In this document: in pieces, positions 8,818 to 17,768 of the stretch
How positions within the stretch are numbered: position 1 is the first letter of the stretch
How the letters are laid out: each line of letters begins with the position of its first letter
Assembly: GCA_030831165.1 (NCBI GenBank)
Contig: JAURLP010000024.1
Coordinates: 43,044-107,043, forward strand
DNA from: Gammaproteobacteria bacterium
GTDB lineage: Bacteria > Pseudomonadota > Gammaproteobacteria > Pseudomonadales > Pseudohongiellaceae
DNA: 64,000 nucleotides
Direction of reading: 5' to 3'
Translations under genes and position numbers: made by a program
Notes under the pieces: generated by a model
What the model saw: the letters and a program-made list of their open reading frames with translations, nothing else
What the model was told of the DNA's origin: nothing
Database searches by the model: none

Positions 8818-9380
8818 GTTTCCAGGCTCTTGAAGCTTTAGGTGTTATTCTGGCCATTGCCTATCTTGTGCTGGCCGCTAAAGAAATAATTTGGTGCTGG
8901 TTGTGTGCCTTTATCAGCTCATTTATCTATGTCTATCTGTTTTGGCAAGTCGGCCTGATGATGGAATCCATGCTAAATGTCTTTTATGTGTTTATGGCCA
9001 TTGCTGGCTGGTTGCAGTGGCAATATGGCGGCAGTGATCATCATGGTCTGGAGATAAGAAGACTTAAAGTCTGGCAACATCTCCTGGTTATAGTTCTCAT
9101 TTTGCTGTTAGCCTGGTTCAATGGCTGGTTTATGCAAACTTACACGGCTGCCGCATGGCCCTACATTGATTCTTTTACCACCTGGGCCAGCGTGCTAACG
9201 ACCTTTATGGTGATTTATAAGGTTCTGGAAAATTGGCTGTACTGGTTTGTCATTGACGCAATTTCCATCTATTTATATATAGACAGAGGCTTATATTTAA
9301 CGGCCTTACTATTTCTGGCCTATGTCGTCATTGTGATTTTTGGCTTTATTAACTGGCGTCGCACGATGTTGAAGTATTAA
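8814..9380 (+). CDS. PnuC-family vitamin transporter (nicotinamide riboside or thiamine)
   Basis: A 188-residue membrane protein of the PnuC family, with about seven hydrophobic segments and the family pattern WLCAFISSFIYVYLFW and NVFYVFMAIAGWLQW. Family members take up nicotinamide riboside (PnuC), thiamine (PnuT) or riboflavin (PnuX) by facilitated diffusion with phosphorylation inside. The coupled upstream thiamine-binding-like gene favours PnuT, but no TPP riboswitch or thiamine kinase gene is visible nearby. Last gene of the three-gene operon. Confidence 0.85.
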   Translation: MSFQALEALGVILAIAYLVLAAKEIIWCWLCAFISSFIYVYLFWQVGLMMESMLNVFYVFMAIAGWLQWQYGGSDHHGLEIRRLKVWQHLLVIVLILLLAWFNGWFMQTYTAAAWPYIDSFTTWASVLTTFMVIYKVLENWLYWFVIDAISIYLYIDRGLYLTALLFLAYVVIVIFGFINWRRTMLKY

Positions 9381-9556
9381 GTCGTCTCTCAGCCTGGTTT
9401 TGTCTTGTTTTAGATTTTGTCGACTTTTAAAGCGCTATACTTATTTAAATCTTGCTTCATTCTTGTTTCCTTAAAATATTCATACTCGAAACATAGACCC
9501 TCACTGAGATAGCAGGTATTCTGCGCGTTCTTTGTTAAATAGGATTGGAGAAAAAA

Positions 9557-10624
9557 ATGGTATTTTTAAATCGTATAAAGGGCTTAATGTTACCGGCAGT
9601 TGCCCTTTTAACAGCTATCTTTGGTGCTGTAGCAGCCTATGCAGAAGGCGAAGCGGGTATTATTTCATTAAGGGGGCAGGGTCATTTTTATGTGGGTGGC
9701 GAAACCTACGAAGTTGCCGGTAATCCTAATGCAGGTCCATTCGGAGCCCCGGGTCTAGCTATGAAAAATCAAATGTATGTGGGTTATCAGTTAGCTGCTG
9801 ATCGACAACATCCATACCCGCTGATTTTGGTTCATGGCGGTGGTGGACAGGCCGCTGATTGGTTTAGCACTCCGGATGGTAGGGATGGCTGGAGAGACTA
9901 TTTTCTGGCAGCAGGTTTTGATGTTTATTGGATAGATCGTCCGGGTTATGGTCGGTCACCGACTAGTGCGGATTATGGCGAATTAGGCCCTAATACTTCT
10001 TCTGGCCTGATTAAGTTCCTGGCAACGGCAGATAATTGGCCGGGAGATTTAAGTGATGAGAATGATCAAAGCGTTCTTAACTGGCTGGCGAGTTCGCCTC
10101 CCGGCCCTTATGCGGGAAATGACATTGCCGCTGAAGATTTGTCCCTTTTACTGGATCGAATTGGTCCATCAATCATCATTACACATTCTGCAGGTGGACC
10201 TACTGGCTGGCTGGCGGCTGATGATAATCCTGACAATGTTGCTGGCATCATTGCTATAGAAGCTGCTGGCAGCAACATGCTGGCTGATGATATGCGATCA
10301 TCCATGACTTTCAGTCCAGAATTACCAGCAAATTTTTTGGCTGTTGAGACTGCTGATGGTTGCATGATGCAAGCTCAGGGCTCTGTTAGCCAGTTGAGCA
10401 GCTTGGCTGGAAAGCCTGTTGCAATGGTTGGTTCACAGCAGGGCTTAACACAGGCCCTAGGCATGGAATGTGCAACTAATATATTAACCCAGGCTGGAGT
10501 TGACGCCAGTTTTGTTTATTTGCCTGATTTAGGGCTAGTGGGTAATGGCCATTTCATGATGGCTGAAACCAACAGTGGCGAGATAGTTGAAGTGATTATA
10601 GATCTCGCAACTGAGATGGAATAA
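9557..10624 (+). CDS. Secreted alpha/beta hydrolase
   Basis: The start is the ATG at 9557 with GGAG six bases upstream. A TTG twelve bases earlier would only add MEKK. A signal peptide spans about 1-29, ending AAYA before EGEAG. The mature protein has an alpha/beta-hydrolase fold: oxyanion HGGGG (93-97), GYGRS loop, and nucleophile elbow THSAGG (serine about 211). A histidine in GNGHF near the C-terminus could complete the triad. The 355-residue protein is probably a periplasmic or secreted esterase-like enzyme with unknown substrate. It stands alone, ended by a strong terminator. Confidence 0.85.
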   Translation: MVFLNRIKGLMLPAVALLTAIFGAVAAYAEGEAGIISLRGQGHFYVGGETYEVAGNPNAGPFGAPGLAMKNQMYVGYQLAADRQHPYPLILVHGGGGQAADWFSTPDGRDGWRDYFLAAGFDVYWIDRPGYGRSPTSADYGELGPNTSSGLIKFLATADNWPGDLSDENDQSVLNWLASSPPGPYAGNDIAAEDLSLLLDRIGPSIIITHSAGGPTGWLAADDNPDNVAGIIAIEAAGSNMLADDMRSSMTFSPELPANFLAVETADGCMMQAQGSVSQLSSLAGKPVAMVGSQQGLTQALGMECATNILTQAGVDASFVYLPDLGLVGNGHFMMAETNSGEIVEVIIDLATEME

Positions 10625-10648
10625 GTAACACCGTTTTAAAGACTAAAA

Positions 10649-10699
10649 AAAACTCCCTAAAGGCATTACTAAAAGTAGTAGTGGCCTTCAGGGAGTTTT
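10649..10699. terminator. Bidirectional terminator between hydrolase and bfr
   Basis: AAAACTCCCT (10649-10658) pairs with AGGGAGTTTT (10690-10699), with additional pairing inside (AAAGGC against GGCCTT). A-rich and T-rich flanks let it end transcription from both convergent genes. Confidence 0.85.
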
Positions 10700-10729
10700 A
10701 TTTTTGGGGATTTAAAAGCCCTTAAGCGT

Positions 10730-11200
10730 TTACTCGCCCATTTTTTCTGAAAGGTAGTTCTGTATACCCATTTTTTCGATTAGGCTGATCTGAGTTTCCA
10801 GCCAGTCTACATGTTCTTCTTCGGCATCCAGAATTTCCTGAAATAAATCTCGAGAGACAAAGTCCTTAACACTCTCACAATAAGCAATTGCTTCGCGTAA
10901 ATCAGGAATGGCTCGCATTTCCAGTGCCAGATCGCACTTCAACATTTCTTCAGTATCTTCACCGATATGAAGTTTGCCAAGGTCCTGTAAATTGGGAAGT
11001 CCTTCCAAAAACAAAATGCGCTCTATCAATTGATCAGCATGTTTCATTTCGTCAATGGATTCATGGTGAGTATAGTCCGCCAGTTCCTTTAGACCCCAGT
11101 CCTGTAGCATTTTGGCATGTAAAAAATACTGATTAATTGCTATCAGCTCGTTGCCTAGTACCTTGTTGAGATGGGCTATAACCTGTTTATCACCTTGCAT
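10730..11200 (-). CDS. bfr: Bacterioferritin
   Basis: Iron-storage protein that forms a 24-subunit haem-containing shell and oxidises Fe(II) for storage. At 156 residues it matches the usual length. Ferroxidase ligands E18, E51 and H54 and haem ligand M52 (in DEMKHAD) fall at the E. coli positions, and EEEHVDWLE carries later ligands. A strong GGAGGT ribosome-binding site lies just upstream. It is followed upstream by the Bfd gene on the same strand, the protein that helps release iron from the shell. Confidence 0.97.
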   Translation of the reverse strand: MQGDKQVIAHLNKVLGNELIAINQYFLHAKMLQDWGLKELADYTHHESIDEMKHADQLIERILFLEGLPNLQDLGKLHIGEDTEEMLKCDLALEMRAIPDLREAIAYCESVKDFVSRDLFQEILDAEEEHVDWLETQISLIEKMGIQNYLSEKMGE

Positions 11201-11405
11201 TATTTACCTCCGTAACTGCGTTAATGCGAAAACTGTCGATATTCTGGATAAGTACACACTAAAAGTCTATAGCTAAGTTATTAATATATAAGGAAATATA
11301 TTGAATAAGAATGCTTATTATTACGGTTCGCAATAAGAAATAAAAATAACGACTACCCGCTTTTTAATTCAGGACTTTAAATCAATAAAGCATAAAGTAA
11401 CAAAT

Positions 11406-11591
11406 TTAAGCAGGGTGGAAGGATGCTTTTTTGGTTGTTGTTTCTACGATCGACTTAGCTTGTTGCATGCACTTTCCACATTGTGTGGATACGCCAAGTG
11501 ACCTGCGTACTTCAGCAAAGGAAGTAGCCCCACCATTAATGGAATCTTTGATTTGACGGTCAGTGACAGCCTTGCAGAGACATACGTACAT
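11406..11591 (-). CDS. bfd: Bacterioferritin-associated ferredoxin
   Basis: A 61-residue [2Fe-2S] protein that reduces the bacterioferritin core to mobilise iron. The four ligand cysteines are seen as CLC (4 and 6) and CGKC (38 and 41), the BFD-fold spacing. The family usually has about 64-73 residues, so this is slightly short. A Fur-like box lies about 45-63 bases upstream, consistent with induction under iron limitation. bfr lies 205 bases downstream on the same strand. Confidence 0.95.
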   Translation of the reverse strand: MYVCLCKAVTDRQIKDSINGGATSFAEVRRSLGVSTQCGKCMQQAKSIVETTTKKASFHPA

Positions 11592-11635
11592 AGAGATTTA
11601 TCTGTAGCTGGTTGTTTACAGGTGAGAATGCTAAG

Positions 11636-11654
11636 CTAAATGAGAATCATTGTC
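11636..11654. promoter_or_regulatory. Fur box upstream of bfd
   Basis: The 19-mer at 11636-11654, containing AATGAGAATCATTGTC, matches 14 of 19 positions of the classical Fur box GATAATGATAATCATTATC. A second TGAGAAT motif lies at about 11623-11629. The location just upstream of bfd fits Fur repression of iron-mobilisation genes. Confidence 0.75.
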
Positions 11655-11666
11655 AAATAAGATTTG

Positions 11667-13310
11667 TTATTTTTTGCTATATTTACTGCCAATCTCAGCT
11701 ATCCGTAAAGCGTGATTTTTTGCGGTACCAAAATCCGTTTTCCCTGAACCTAATTTTGGGATTTCGTCGACATGAAAATAGGCACTAGGTAGGGAAAGCG
11801 AGGTTAAGCCATTGTCTAAAAGTTTATCTCGAAGCTCTTTCTGGTCTAGACTTAAATTGGCCAAGACAATGATAGTTTCGCCTTTTTTGGGGTTAGGAAT
11901 ATTCACCGCCACCACTTCCAGTTCAATTTCTCCGATTACTTTGTGTATAGCTGCCTCAACTCGACCAAGGGCGATCATTTCACCGCCTATTTTGGCAAAG
12001 CGGGAGTAACGATCCTGAATAAACAAGAAACCATCTTCATCGAGATAGCCTTTATCTCCGCTGACGTACCAGGTTTTTCCGTCAATTTTAGGCAAGGCTT
12101 GTTTGGTTTTTTCAGGGTTATTCAGATAGCCCTGCATGACTTGACCACCATGGATTAAAATCATGCCCGATTCTCCTGTGGGCAAGCGTTCCAGCGTGTC
12201 AGGATCGACAATCATAATTTCAGTGTCAGGAATCGGCATCCCAACTGAATTGGGTTTATGGTTAATAATAATATTGCCATCATTATCGGTTTCATCGGGC
12301 ATATTAACGCTGGCAACCGGGGCCGTCTCAGTAGCGCCGTAGCCTTCGTAAATGTACTTGTCGAACTTTGTAAAAAATTCTTCTCTGACTTCAGTTTGAA
12401 GTTTTTCTGCCCCGGCGATTACTAGGCGTAATGGTTCAAGTAATTCTTTGGTGATTTTTGGATTGCGAATATACAGACGATAAAAAGTCGAGGTTCCGAA
12501 CATAATGCTGACATTGTATTTTTTTATCGCATGGGCAGTTGCCAAAGCATCAGTAGGGTCTGCGTGGCAAACGATGGCGACTCCTTCGGTCAAGGGCATA
12601 AATTCTGTGACGGTTAGCCCTAGAGCATGAAACAAAGGCAAATTTGCCAGCATCACATCTTCTGGTCGGGCTTTTAATAACACTTTAAACTGGTCAATAT
12701 TTGTAAGAATATTTCTATGGCTGAGCAATATGCCTTTAGGATCATCTTCACTGCCACTTGAAAATAAAATGACAGCTGGCGCTTCTGTATGCACCTTGGT
12801 GAGATAATGTTTCTTGAGTTTTTTTGCTGAGTAAAGCTTACATCTAAGCAAGGTTAAGAATTGTTGAAAAAAAGAAGTCGACTCTCGAACTTTTTCCAGA
12901 ATAATAACCTGAGCTGATTCTTCCAGCCAGCTAGTATCTATACCGCGAGCTTCTAATCGCTGCAGAAACCGTGAAGAAGTATAAATAGTTTTTATGTCAG
13001 CCTGCTCAATGGATGACTTTATCGATTCCGTGCTGGCCGTGTAATTAAGATTTACCAGGGTTTTTCCCAACAACAGTATTGCCATATTGCAGAGCATGGC
13101 TCCGGCACTGGTGGGTAATAGAGTGGCAACATTCTGTTCCGGGCTTAATTTCTTAATCTGTCGGGAAAGAACAATGCTGCCTGTCAACGCTCTGATAGGA
13201 CTTAGCCTTGGCCCCAGGGTATCAATGATTAAATAGTCCTGACTAAAAGAGCTGTTCTTGACGCTGTCGATCCAGCGTTCGCCAATTGTGTCGCCCAATA
13301 ATGTACTCAA
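11667..13310 (-). CDS. AMP-dependent acyl-ACP/acyl-CoA ligase (Aas ligase-domain type)
   Basis: Adenylate-forming enzyme of 547 residues. It has the phosphate-binding loop FSSGSEDDPKG, the EGYGATETAP motif, the YVSGDKGYLDEDG hinge region and a C-terminal catalytic lysine context (KLGSGKTDF). It most resembles the C-terminal ligase half of Aas, which reactivates fatty acids on acyl carrier protein for phospholipid repair. The PlsC-like acyltransferase and MFS parts of full Aas are absent. The start overlaps the rnt stop by four bases, so it is translated in the pyrC-rnt unit. The acyl substrate is not certain. Confidence 0.82.
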   Translation of the reverse strand: MSTLLGDTIGERWIDSVKNSSFSQDYLIIDTLGPRLSPIRALTGSIVLSRQIKKLSPEQNVATLLPTSAGAMLCNMAILLLGKTLVNLNYTASTESIKSSIEQADIKTIYTSSRFLQRLEARGIDTSWLEESAQVIILEKVRESTSFFQQFLTLLRCKLYSAKKLKKHYLTKVHTEAPAVILFSSGSEDDPKGILLSHRNILTNIDQFKVLLKARPEDVMLANLPLFHALGLTVTEFMPLTEGVAIVCHADPTDALATAHAIKKYNVSIMFGTSTFYRLYIRNPKITKELLEPLRLVIAGAEKLQTEVREEFFTKFDKYIYEGYGATETAPVASVNMPDETDNDGNIIINHKPNSVGMPIPDTEIMIVDPDTLERLPTGESGMILIHGGQVMQGYLNNPEKTKQALPKIDGKTWYVSGDKGYLDEDGFLFIQDRYSRFAKIGGEMIALGRVEAAIHKVIGEIELEVVAVNIPNPKKGETIIVLANLSLDQKELRDKLLDNGLTSLSLPSAYFHVDEIPKLGSGKTDFGTAKNHALRIAEIGSKYSKK

Positions 13311-13942
13311 GGCCAGCCCCCTAGATTCTTCCAGTGGTTAACAATGTAACAAAACAGATCAGCTGTTTTTTCTGCATCATATTTTGCGGAATGAGCCTGC
13401 TCACTGTCAAAATCCAATCCCGCCGCTTCACAAGCTCTGGAAAGCACTGTCTGACCAAAACTTATGGCGGACAAAGTGGCAGTATCCAGACTGGAAAAGG
13501 GATGAAATGGATTGCGCTTTAGATTATGACGCTCGCTGGCTGCGCGAATAAAACCATGGTCAAAATGCGCATTATGGGCAACCAGAATCGCACGACTGCA
13601 GCCTTCATCCTTCATCTTTTTGCGAATATGTTTAAACATATCCGAAAAGACATCTTTCTCGGGATGCGCTATGCGCAAAGGGTGATAAGGATTGATGCCA
13701 GTGAACTTTAAAGAAGCTTCATCCAGATTGGCACCTTCAAATGGTTGCACATGATAGGTATGGGTTGTTTCAGGGGTAAGATGGTTTCTGTCGTCCATGC
13801 CAAGAATCACGGCTGAGACTTCAAGAATTGCATCAGTTTCAGCTTTGAATCCGGCCGTTTCAATATCCAATACCACAGGCAGATAGCCGCGAAAGCGAGA
13901 TGAAAGAGGGGTTTTAATTTTAGTTTTTTTCTGATCAGTCAC
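13307..13942 (-). CDS. rnt: Ribonuclease T
   Basis: DEDDh 3'-5' exoribonuclease that trims tRNA ends and other stable RNAs. The 211-residue protein starts its domain with RFRGYLPVV and the first catalytic pair D26/E28 (DIET), followed by HNAHFDHGF and the final HSAKYDAEKTADLF. It lies 15 bases after pyrC, a pairing also found in Pseudomonas, and overlaps the acyl-ligase gene by four bases. Confidence 0.95.
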   Translation of the reverse strand: MTDQKKTKIKTPLSSRFRGYLPVVLDIETAGFKAETDAILEVSAVILGMDDRNHLTPETTHTYHVQPFEGANLDEASLKFTGINPYHPLRIAHPEKDVFSDMFKHIRKKMKDEGCSRAILVAHNAHFDHGFIRAASERHNLKRNPFHPFSSLDTATLSAISFGQTVLSRACEAAGLDFDSEQAHSAKYDAEKTADLFCYIVNHWKNLGGWP

Positions 13943-13957
13943 TTAATATAATTCCTA

Positions 13958-14998
13958 TTAACTGTTATTTGTAACAGTCCATAGCAACTGTTCATTGGCC
14001 CGCAAAGGCGTAATTTGCTGATCACCAAATTCGTAAAATGCCGGGGCTTGCCAGCTGGTTTTAGTCAGGCTGATATAGTCAGTGTTTCGTGGTAATCCAT
14101 AAAAATCCGGACCATTAAAAGAGCTAAACGCTTCCAGTTTGTCCAGCGCATTTAATTTTTCAAACACTTCAGCATAAAGTTCTAATGCCGCGTGAGCGCT
14201 AAAGCATCCGGCACAGCCACAGGCGTTTTCCTTTGTATTGGTTGCATGGGGGGCAGAGTCTGTACCAAGAAAAAATTTCTTATTGCCACTGGCGACAATT
14301 TTCAGCAAGGCTTGCTGATGTTCATTACGTTTTAATACAGGCAGACAATAGTAGTGTGGACGAATGCCGCCAACTAGCATGTGGTTGCGGTTATAAAGTA
14401 AATGCTGGGGTGTAATAGTCGCAGCGATATTCTCAGAAGCCGTAGTTACAAACTCGACTGCCTGTTTCGTAGTGATGTGCTCAAGAACTATTTTCAAGTC
14501 AGGGAATTGCGTACAAATCTTGCTTAAAATTGTGTCAATAAAGATTTTTTCTCTGTCATAAATATCCACGGAATCTTGAGTAACCTCGCCGTGAATTAGC
14601 AGAGGCATGCCAAGTTCGCTCATGGTTTCAAGGCAAGGGTAAATTTTTTCTATAGCGGTAACCCCGGATTCCGAGTTTGTCGTAGCACCGGCCGGATAAA
14701 GCTTAACGCCAAATATCTGGCCACTGGCTTTAGCGCTGGTGATTTCTGAGGGGGCAGTATTATCTGTAAGATAAAGTGTCATCAGGGGTTTAAATGCAGA
14801 TCCATCGGGGATATGTTCGAGAATACGTTGTTGATATGCCAGCGCGTTCTTAGTGAATGTTACAGCCGGTGAAAGGTTTGGCATAACGATGGCTCGACCA
14901 AAATATCGGGCTGTGTGGGCGACGGTATTCTTCAGGACAGACCCATCACGTAAATGAACATGCCAGTCATCAGGCCGGATGATTGAGAGTTGCTGCAT
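13958..14998 (-). CDS. pyrC: Dihydroorotase (type II)
   Basis: Zinc amidohydrolase that closes carbamoyl aspartate to dihydroorotate in pyrimidine synthesis. At 346 residues it is close to the E. coli enzyme. The metal motif HVHLRDG near residue 13, the carboxylated-lysine region [13 protein letters not shown] and the aspartate in GTDSAPHA are present. First gene of pyrC-rnt-acyl ligase, and divergent from argG with a shared 144-base intergenic region. Confidence 0.96.
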   Translation of the reverse strand: MQQLSIIRPDDWHVHLRDGSVLKNTVAHTARYFGRAIVMPNLSPAVTFTKNALAYQQRILEHIPDGSAFKPLMTLYLTDNTAPSEITSAKASGQIFGVKLYPAGATTNSESGVTAIEKIYPCLETMSELGMPLLIHGEVTQDSVDIYDREKIFIDTILSKICTQFPDLKIVLEHITTKQAVEFVTTASENIAATITPQHLLYNRNHMLVGGIRPHYYCLPVLKRNEHQQALLKIVASGNKKFFLGTDSAPHATNTKENACGCAGCFSAHAALELYAEVFEKLNALDKLEAFSSFNGPDFYGLPRNTDYISLTKTSWQAPAFYEFGDQQITPLRANEQLLWTVTNNS

Positions 14999-15044
14999 AT
15001 AAAATTACCACTCCTGTATTCGCTTGAAGTATAACAGTTTTTCC

Positions 15045-15073
15045 TTGGTATGGCTGGACTGTCTAGGTACAAT
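15045..15073 (+). promoter_or_regulatory. Sigma-70 promoter of argG
   Basis: TTGGTA (15045-15050) and TACAAT (15068-15073) are separated by 17 bases and lie 70-98 bases upstream of argG. This is a good match to the housekeeping promoter pattern. I see no obvious operator. Confidence 0.55.
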
Positions 15074-15142
15074 AGCGACCCTTTTTTAGACGAACTAAAA
15101 TCAGATCAAAAACCAATAAAGCTAAAAGCGCAGGAGTAAAAG

Positions 15143-16351
15143 ATGGCGGATATCAATAAGGTGGTTCTAGCCTATTCAGGCGGTCTGGATACCTCAGTTA
15201 TTGTTAAATGGCTACAGGATACATACCAATGTGAGGTGGTTACCTATACAGCTGACCTCGGCCAGGGTAAAGAGGTTGAACCGGCCCGCGCCAAAGCTGA
15301 AGCGCTTGGGGTAAAGGAAATATTTATTGAAGATATTCGTGAAGAGTTTGTGCGTAATTATGTGTTTCCAATGTTTCGCGCCAATACCATTTATGAAGGT
15401 GAATACTTATTAGGGACATCCATTGCGCGGCCCTTAATCGCCAAACGTCTAGTTGAAGTAGCCGCACAAACCGGTGCAGATGCAATTTCGCATGGCGCAA
15501 CGGGTAAGGGTAACGATCAGGTACGCTTTGAACTGGGCGCTTATGCCCTATCACCCGGGATACAGATTATTGCACCCTGGCGTGAGTGGGATTTAACTTC
15601 ACGAGAAAAACTCATGGCTTATTGTGCTGAACACAATATTGCCGTGGATCACGATAAGGGTAAAAAATCACCTTATTCCATGGATGCTAATTTGTTACAT
15701 ATTTCTTATGAAGGTGGCATTCTTGAAGATCCAGCTTCAGAACCTGAAGAAGATATGTGGCTATGGTCTGTCTCACCTGAAAATGCGCCAAATGAACCCA
15801 CTTACGTTGAAATAGACTTTAAACAAGGTGATGCAGTAGCGGTGAATGGAGAAACTTTGTCTGCTGCGACTATTCTTGAGACCTTGAATAAACTTGGCGG
15901 AGATAATGGTATCGGCCGAGTTGATATTGTTGAAAACCGCTATGTTGGTATGAAAGCCAGAGGCTGTTATGAAACACCTGGCGGTACAATTTTATTGAAA
16001 GCCCATCGTGCAATTGAATCTATTACCCTGGATAGAGAAGCGGCTCATCTGAAAGATGAATTAATGCCACGTTATGCGTCCTTGATATATAACGGATACT
16101 GGTGGTCACCTGAAAGAGAAGCCTTACAGGCTTTAATCGATAATACCCAGAAAACAGTTAATGGCACAGCGCGTCTTAAATTATATAAAGGCAATGTGAT
16201 TGTTGTTGGAAGAGAATCCAAAGACTCATTATTTGATGAAAGCATCGCAACCTTTGAAGATGATGCTGGTGCATATAATCAGGCGGATGCCGCAGGCTTT
16301 ATTAAGCTTAATGCGTTGAGACTCAGAACCTTAGCTGCTAAAAAGAAATAA
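15143..16351 (+). CDS. argG: Argininosuccinate synthase
   Basis: ATP-dependent ligase that joins citrulline and aspartate, step seven of arginine synthesis. The N-terminal ATP-pyrophosphatase loop AYSGGLDTS (10-18) and the conserved [13 protein letters not shown] block are present, and the 402-residue length is typical. AGGAG precedes the ATG by a suitable distance. It is monocistronic, divergent from pyrC, and complements argD and argF in the same region. Confidence 0.98.
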   Translation: MADINKVVLAYSGGLDTSVIVKWLQDTYQCEVVTYTADLGQGKEVEPARAKAEALGVKEIFIEDIREEFVRNYVFPMFRANTIYEGEYLLGTSIARPLIAKRLVEVAAQTGADAISHGATGKGNDQVRFELGAYALSPGIQIIAPWREWDLTSREKLMAYCAEHNIAVDHDKGKKSPYSMDANLLHISYEGGILEDPASEPEEDMWLWSVSPENAPNEPTYVEIDFKQGDAVAVNGETLSAATILETLNKLGGDNGIGRVDIVENRYVGMKARGCYETPGGTILLKAHRAIESITLDREAAHLKDELMPRYASLIYNGYWWSPEREALQALIDNTQKTVNGTARLKLYKGNVIVVGRESKDSLFDESIATFEDDAGAYNQADAAGFIKLNALRLRTLAAKKK

Positions 16352-16622
16352 CTGCTGTACTTAACGCTGCTTCGTTAAAAGGTAAATAGAACTTTTTGCC
16401 TGCTATTCCCTTAGCGCGTGAGCTAATTTCATGAGCGATTAAATAGTTTGTTGAAAACTCTCCATATGCCTGCTTTGGTCCAGAAGCGGACATTGGAAAG
16501 CGATATTTTAGATGCATACTTTTGCATGTTGGAAAAAGTTACTCACTAAAAAAAGAGGATGATAAGGCATTATTTCGATTGGGGCCGTTTACCTGTTAAC
16601 AGCTTTGCCTGTTACCTTGCAA

Positions 16623-17585
16623 CTAGAGTGTATAGCGAACTGAGAACATCAAACGATTGAGTTCACCATCTTGTTTATTAAGCAACTGTCTCTGCCCATG
16701 CAAAAACTCCAGGCCGATACTCAAATCCGGTACTGGACTCCAGAATAAGTTTACCTGGGCCGAACGCGCCCGCTTCGTCATCTGCTCACTGGCGCTGCCC
16801 GAAAGACTGGATTGTGACGCACTTAACGAAAAAGTAGAGCGCCATTTTTCGCTCCAGTAGTGCTGATAGGCAGCCAGCATGCTGACGACAGGATGTGGAT
16901 TCAATTCACTGAAATCTCTGGCCAAGCTGGCGTCGGCATAAGCACCAGAAGTAATGAAACGTCCAAGGCCGTTACCATAATTGGCCATGAAGCGGAGATC
17001 ATCAACGACACCCAGCTTAATCCGTCCTGACAGACCTGCCCCTCCTACTGTTTTAGACAGGCTTTGCTCATTCTGTTGCCAGCGAAGTGAACGCAGCATG
17101 CCGGATATGCTTAGCTGACCCCAGTCAGCCCACCAGGTCAGGCGAGAAGCAACATAGGGAATATGATCATCATCATAATTGCGAATGCAAGCACAGTTCG
17201 GGGCACTGATTTGGCTATCGGGCTGCTCAAGTGCCAGCGCTAACTCTAGTGCGTCATCCCTGAAGAGTCGAGTCCAGCGAATCTGGTCGCGCTTCAGAAA
17301 AATTTGGCCCGGCGCAGAGCCAGTGTCAACATCGGGCAAAACAGCACTATCAATAAAAGTTGTAAAAGAACGCCCGAGCAGTAGTGAGCCCACCTTAAGG
17401 TAAGCATGGCGCAGGAAAAAATTATAACTGTCAGGATTCTCCGTCATGTCGTATTCAAGGTAGAAATCAAGATTCTGGCTGCGAATCGGATGCATGAGAT
17501 GAAGCCATAAGCGACTATCTCGAGAGTTTAGGCGGAATTGATTACTGTTTTCGCCCTCTGCAACGACAGGTAATAGTGCTTTTTG
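16623..17585 (-). pseudogene. DcaP-like outer-membrane porin, 5'-truncated
   Basis: The frame encodes the beta-barrel part of a DcaP-type porin. A segment like RLNSRDSRLWLH is followed by YNFFLRHAYLKVGSLLLGRS and many alternating strands, ending in an aromatic-poor SVRYTL terminus. Homology starts upstream of the first ATG (17495): the frame stays open back to 17585, where a TGA interrupts it, and no start codon exists in that stretch. Signal peptide, coiled coil and first strand are missing. Full DcaP proteins run about 400 residues; about 320 remain. A shift to another frame at the A-run near 17580 gives no recognisable porin N-terminus. Probably a dead gene. Confidence 0.65.
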
Positions 17586-17768
17586 TCAAAAGCTGCTTGT
17601 TATAGGTCGGCTCGCCTCGATGTAGAGCAAAGCCATGGATCAATAAATCTTCAGCTACTTCATAGGCTTGCTTTGCATTGAAACTTTGAGTGTAAAGGAT
17701 ACAATGTTGCCAAATATGGGCTTGAATAAAAAATCACCAGATAAAAAATATTGGATAGAGGCTTAACT

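Noticed and set aside
11304..11319. AATAAG/CTTATT inverted repeat upstream of bfr as a second Fur box
   Set aside because: Too far from the Fur consensus; kept only the site at 11636-11654.
17586..17740. Minus-strand frame with KQAYEVAEDLLIHGF just upstream of the porin remnant
   Set aside because: It can be joined to the porin frame by one base shift at an A-run, but it does not resemble a porin N-terminus, so I do not claim a frameshift repair.
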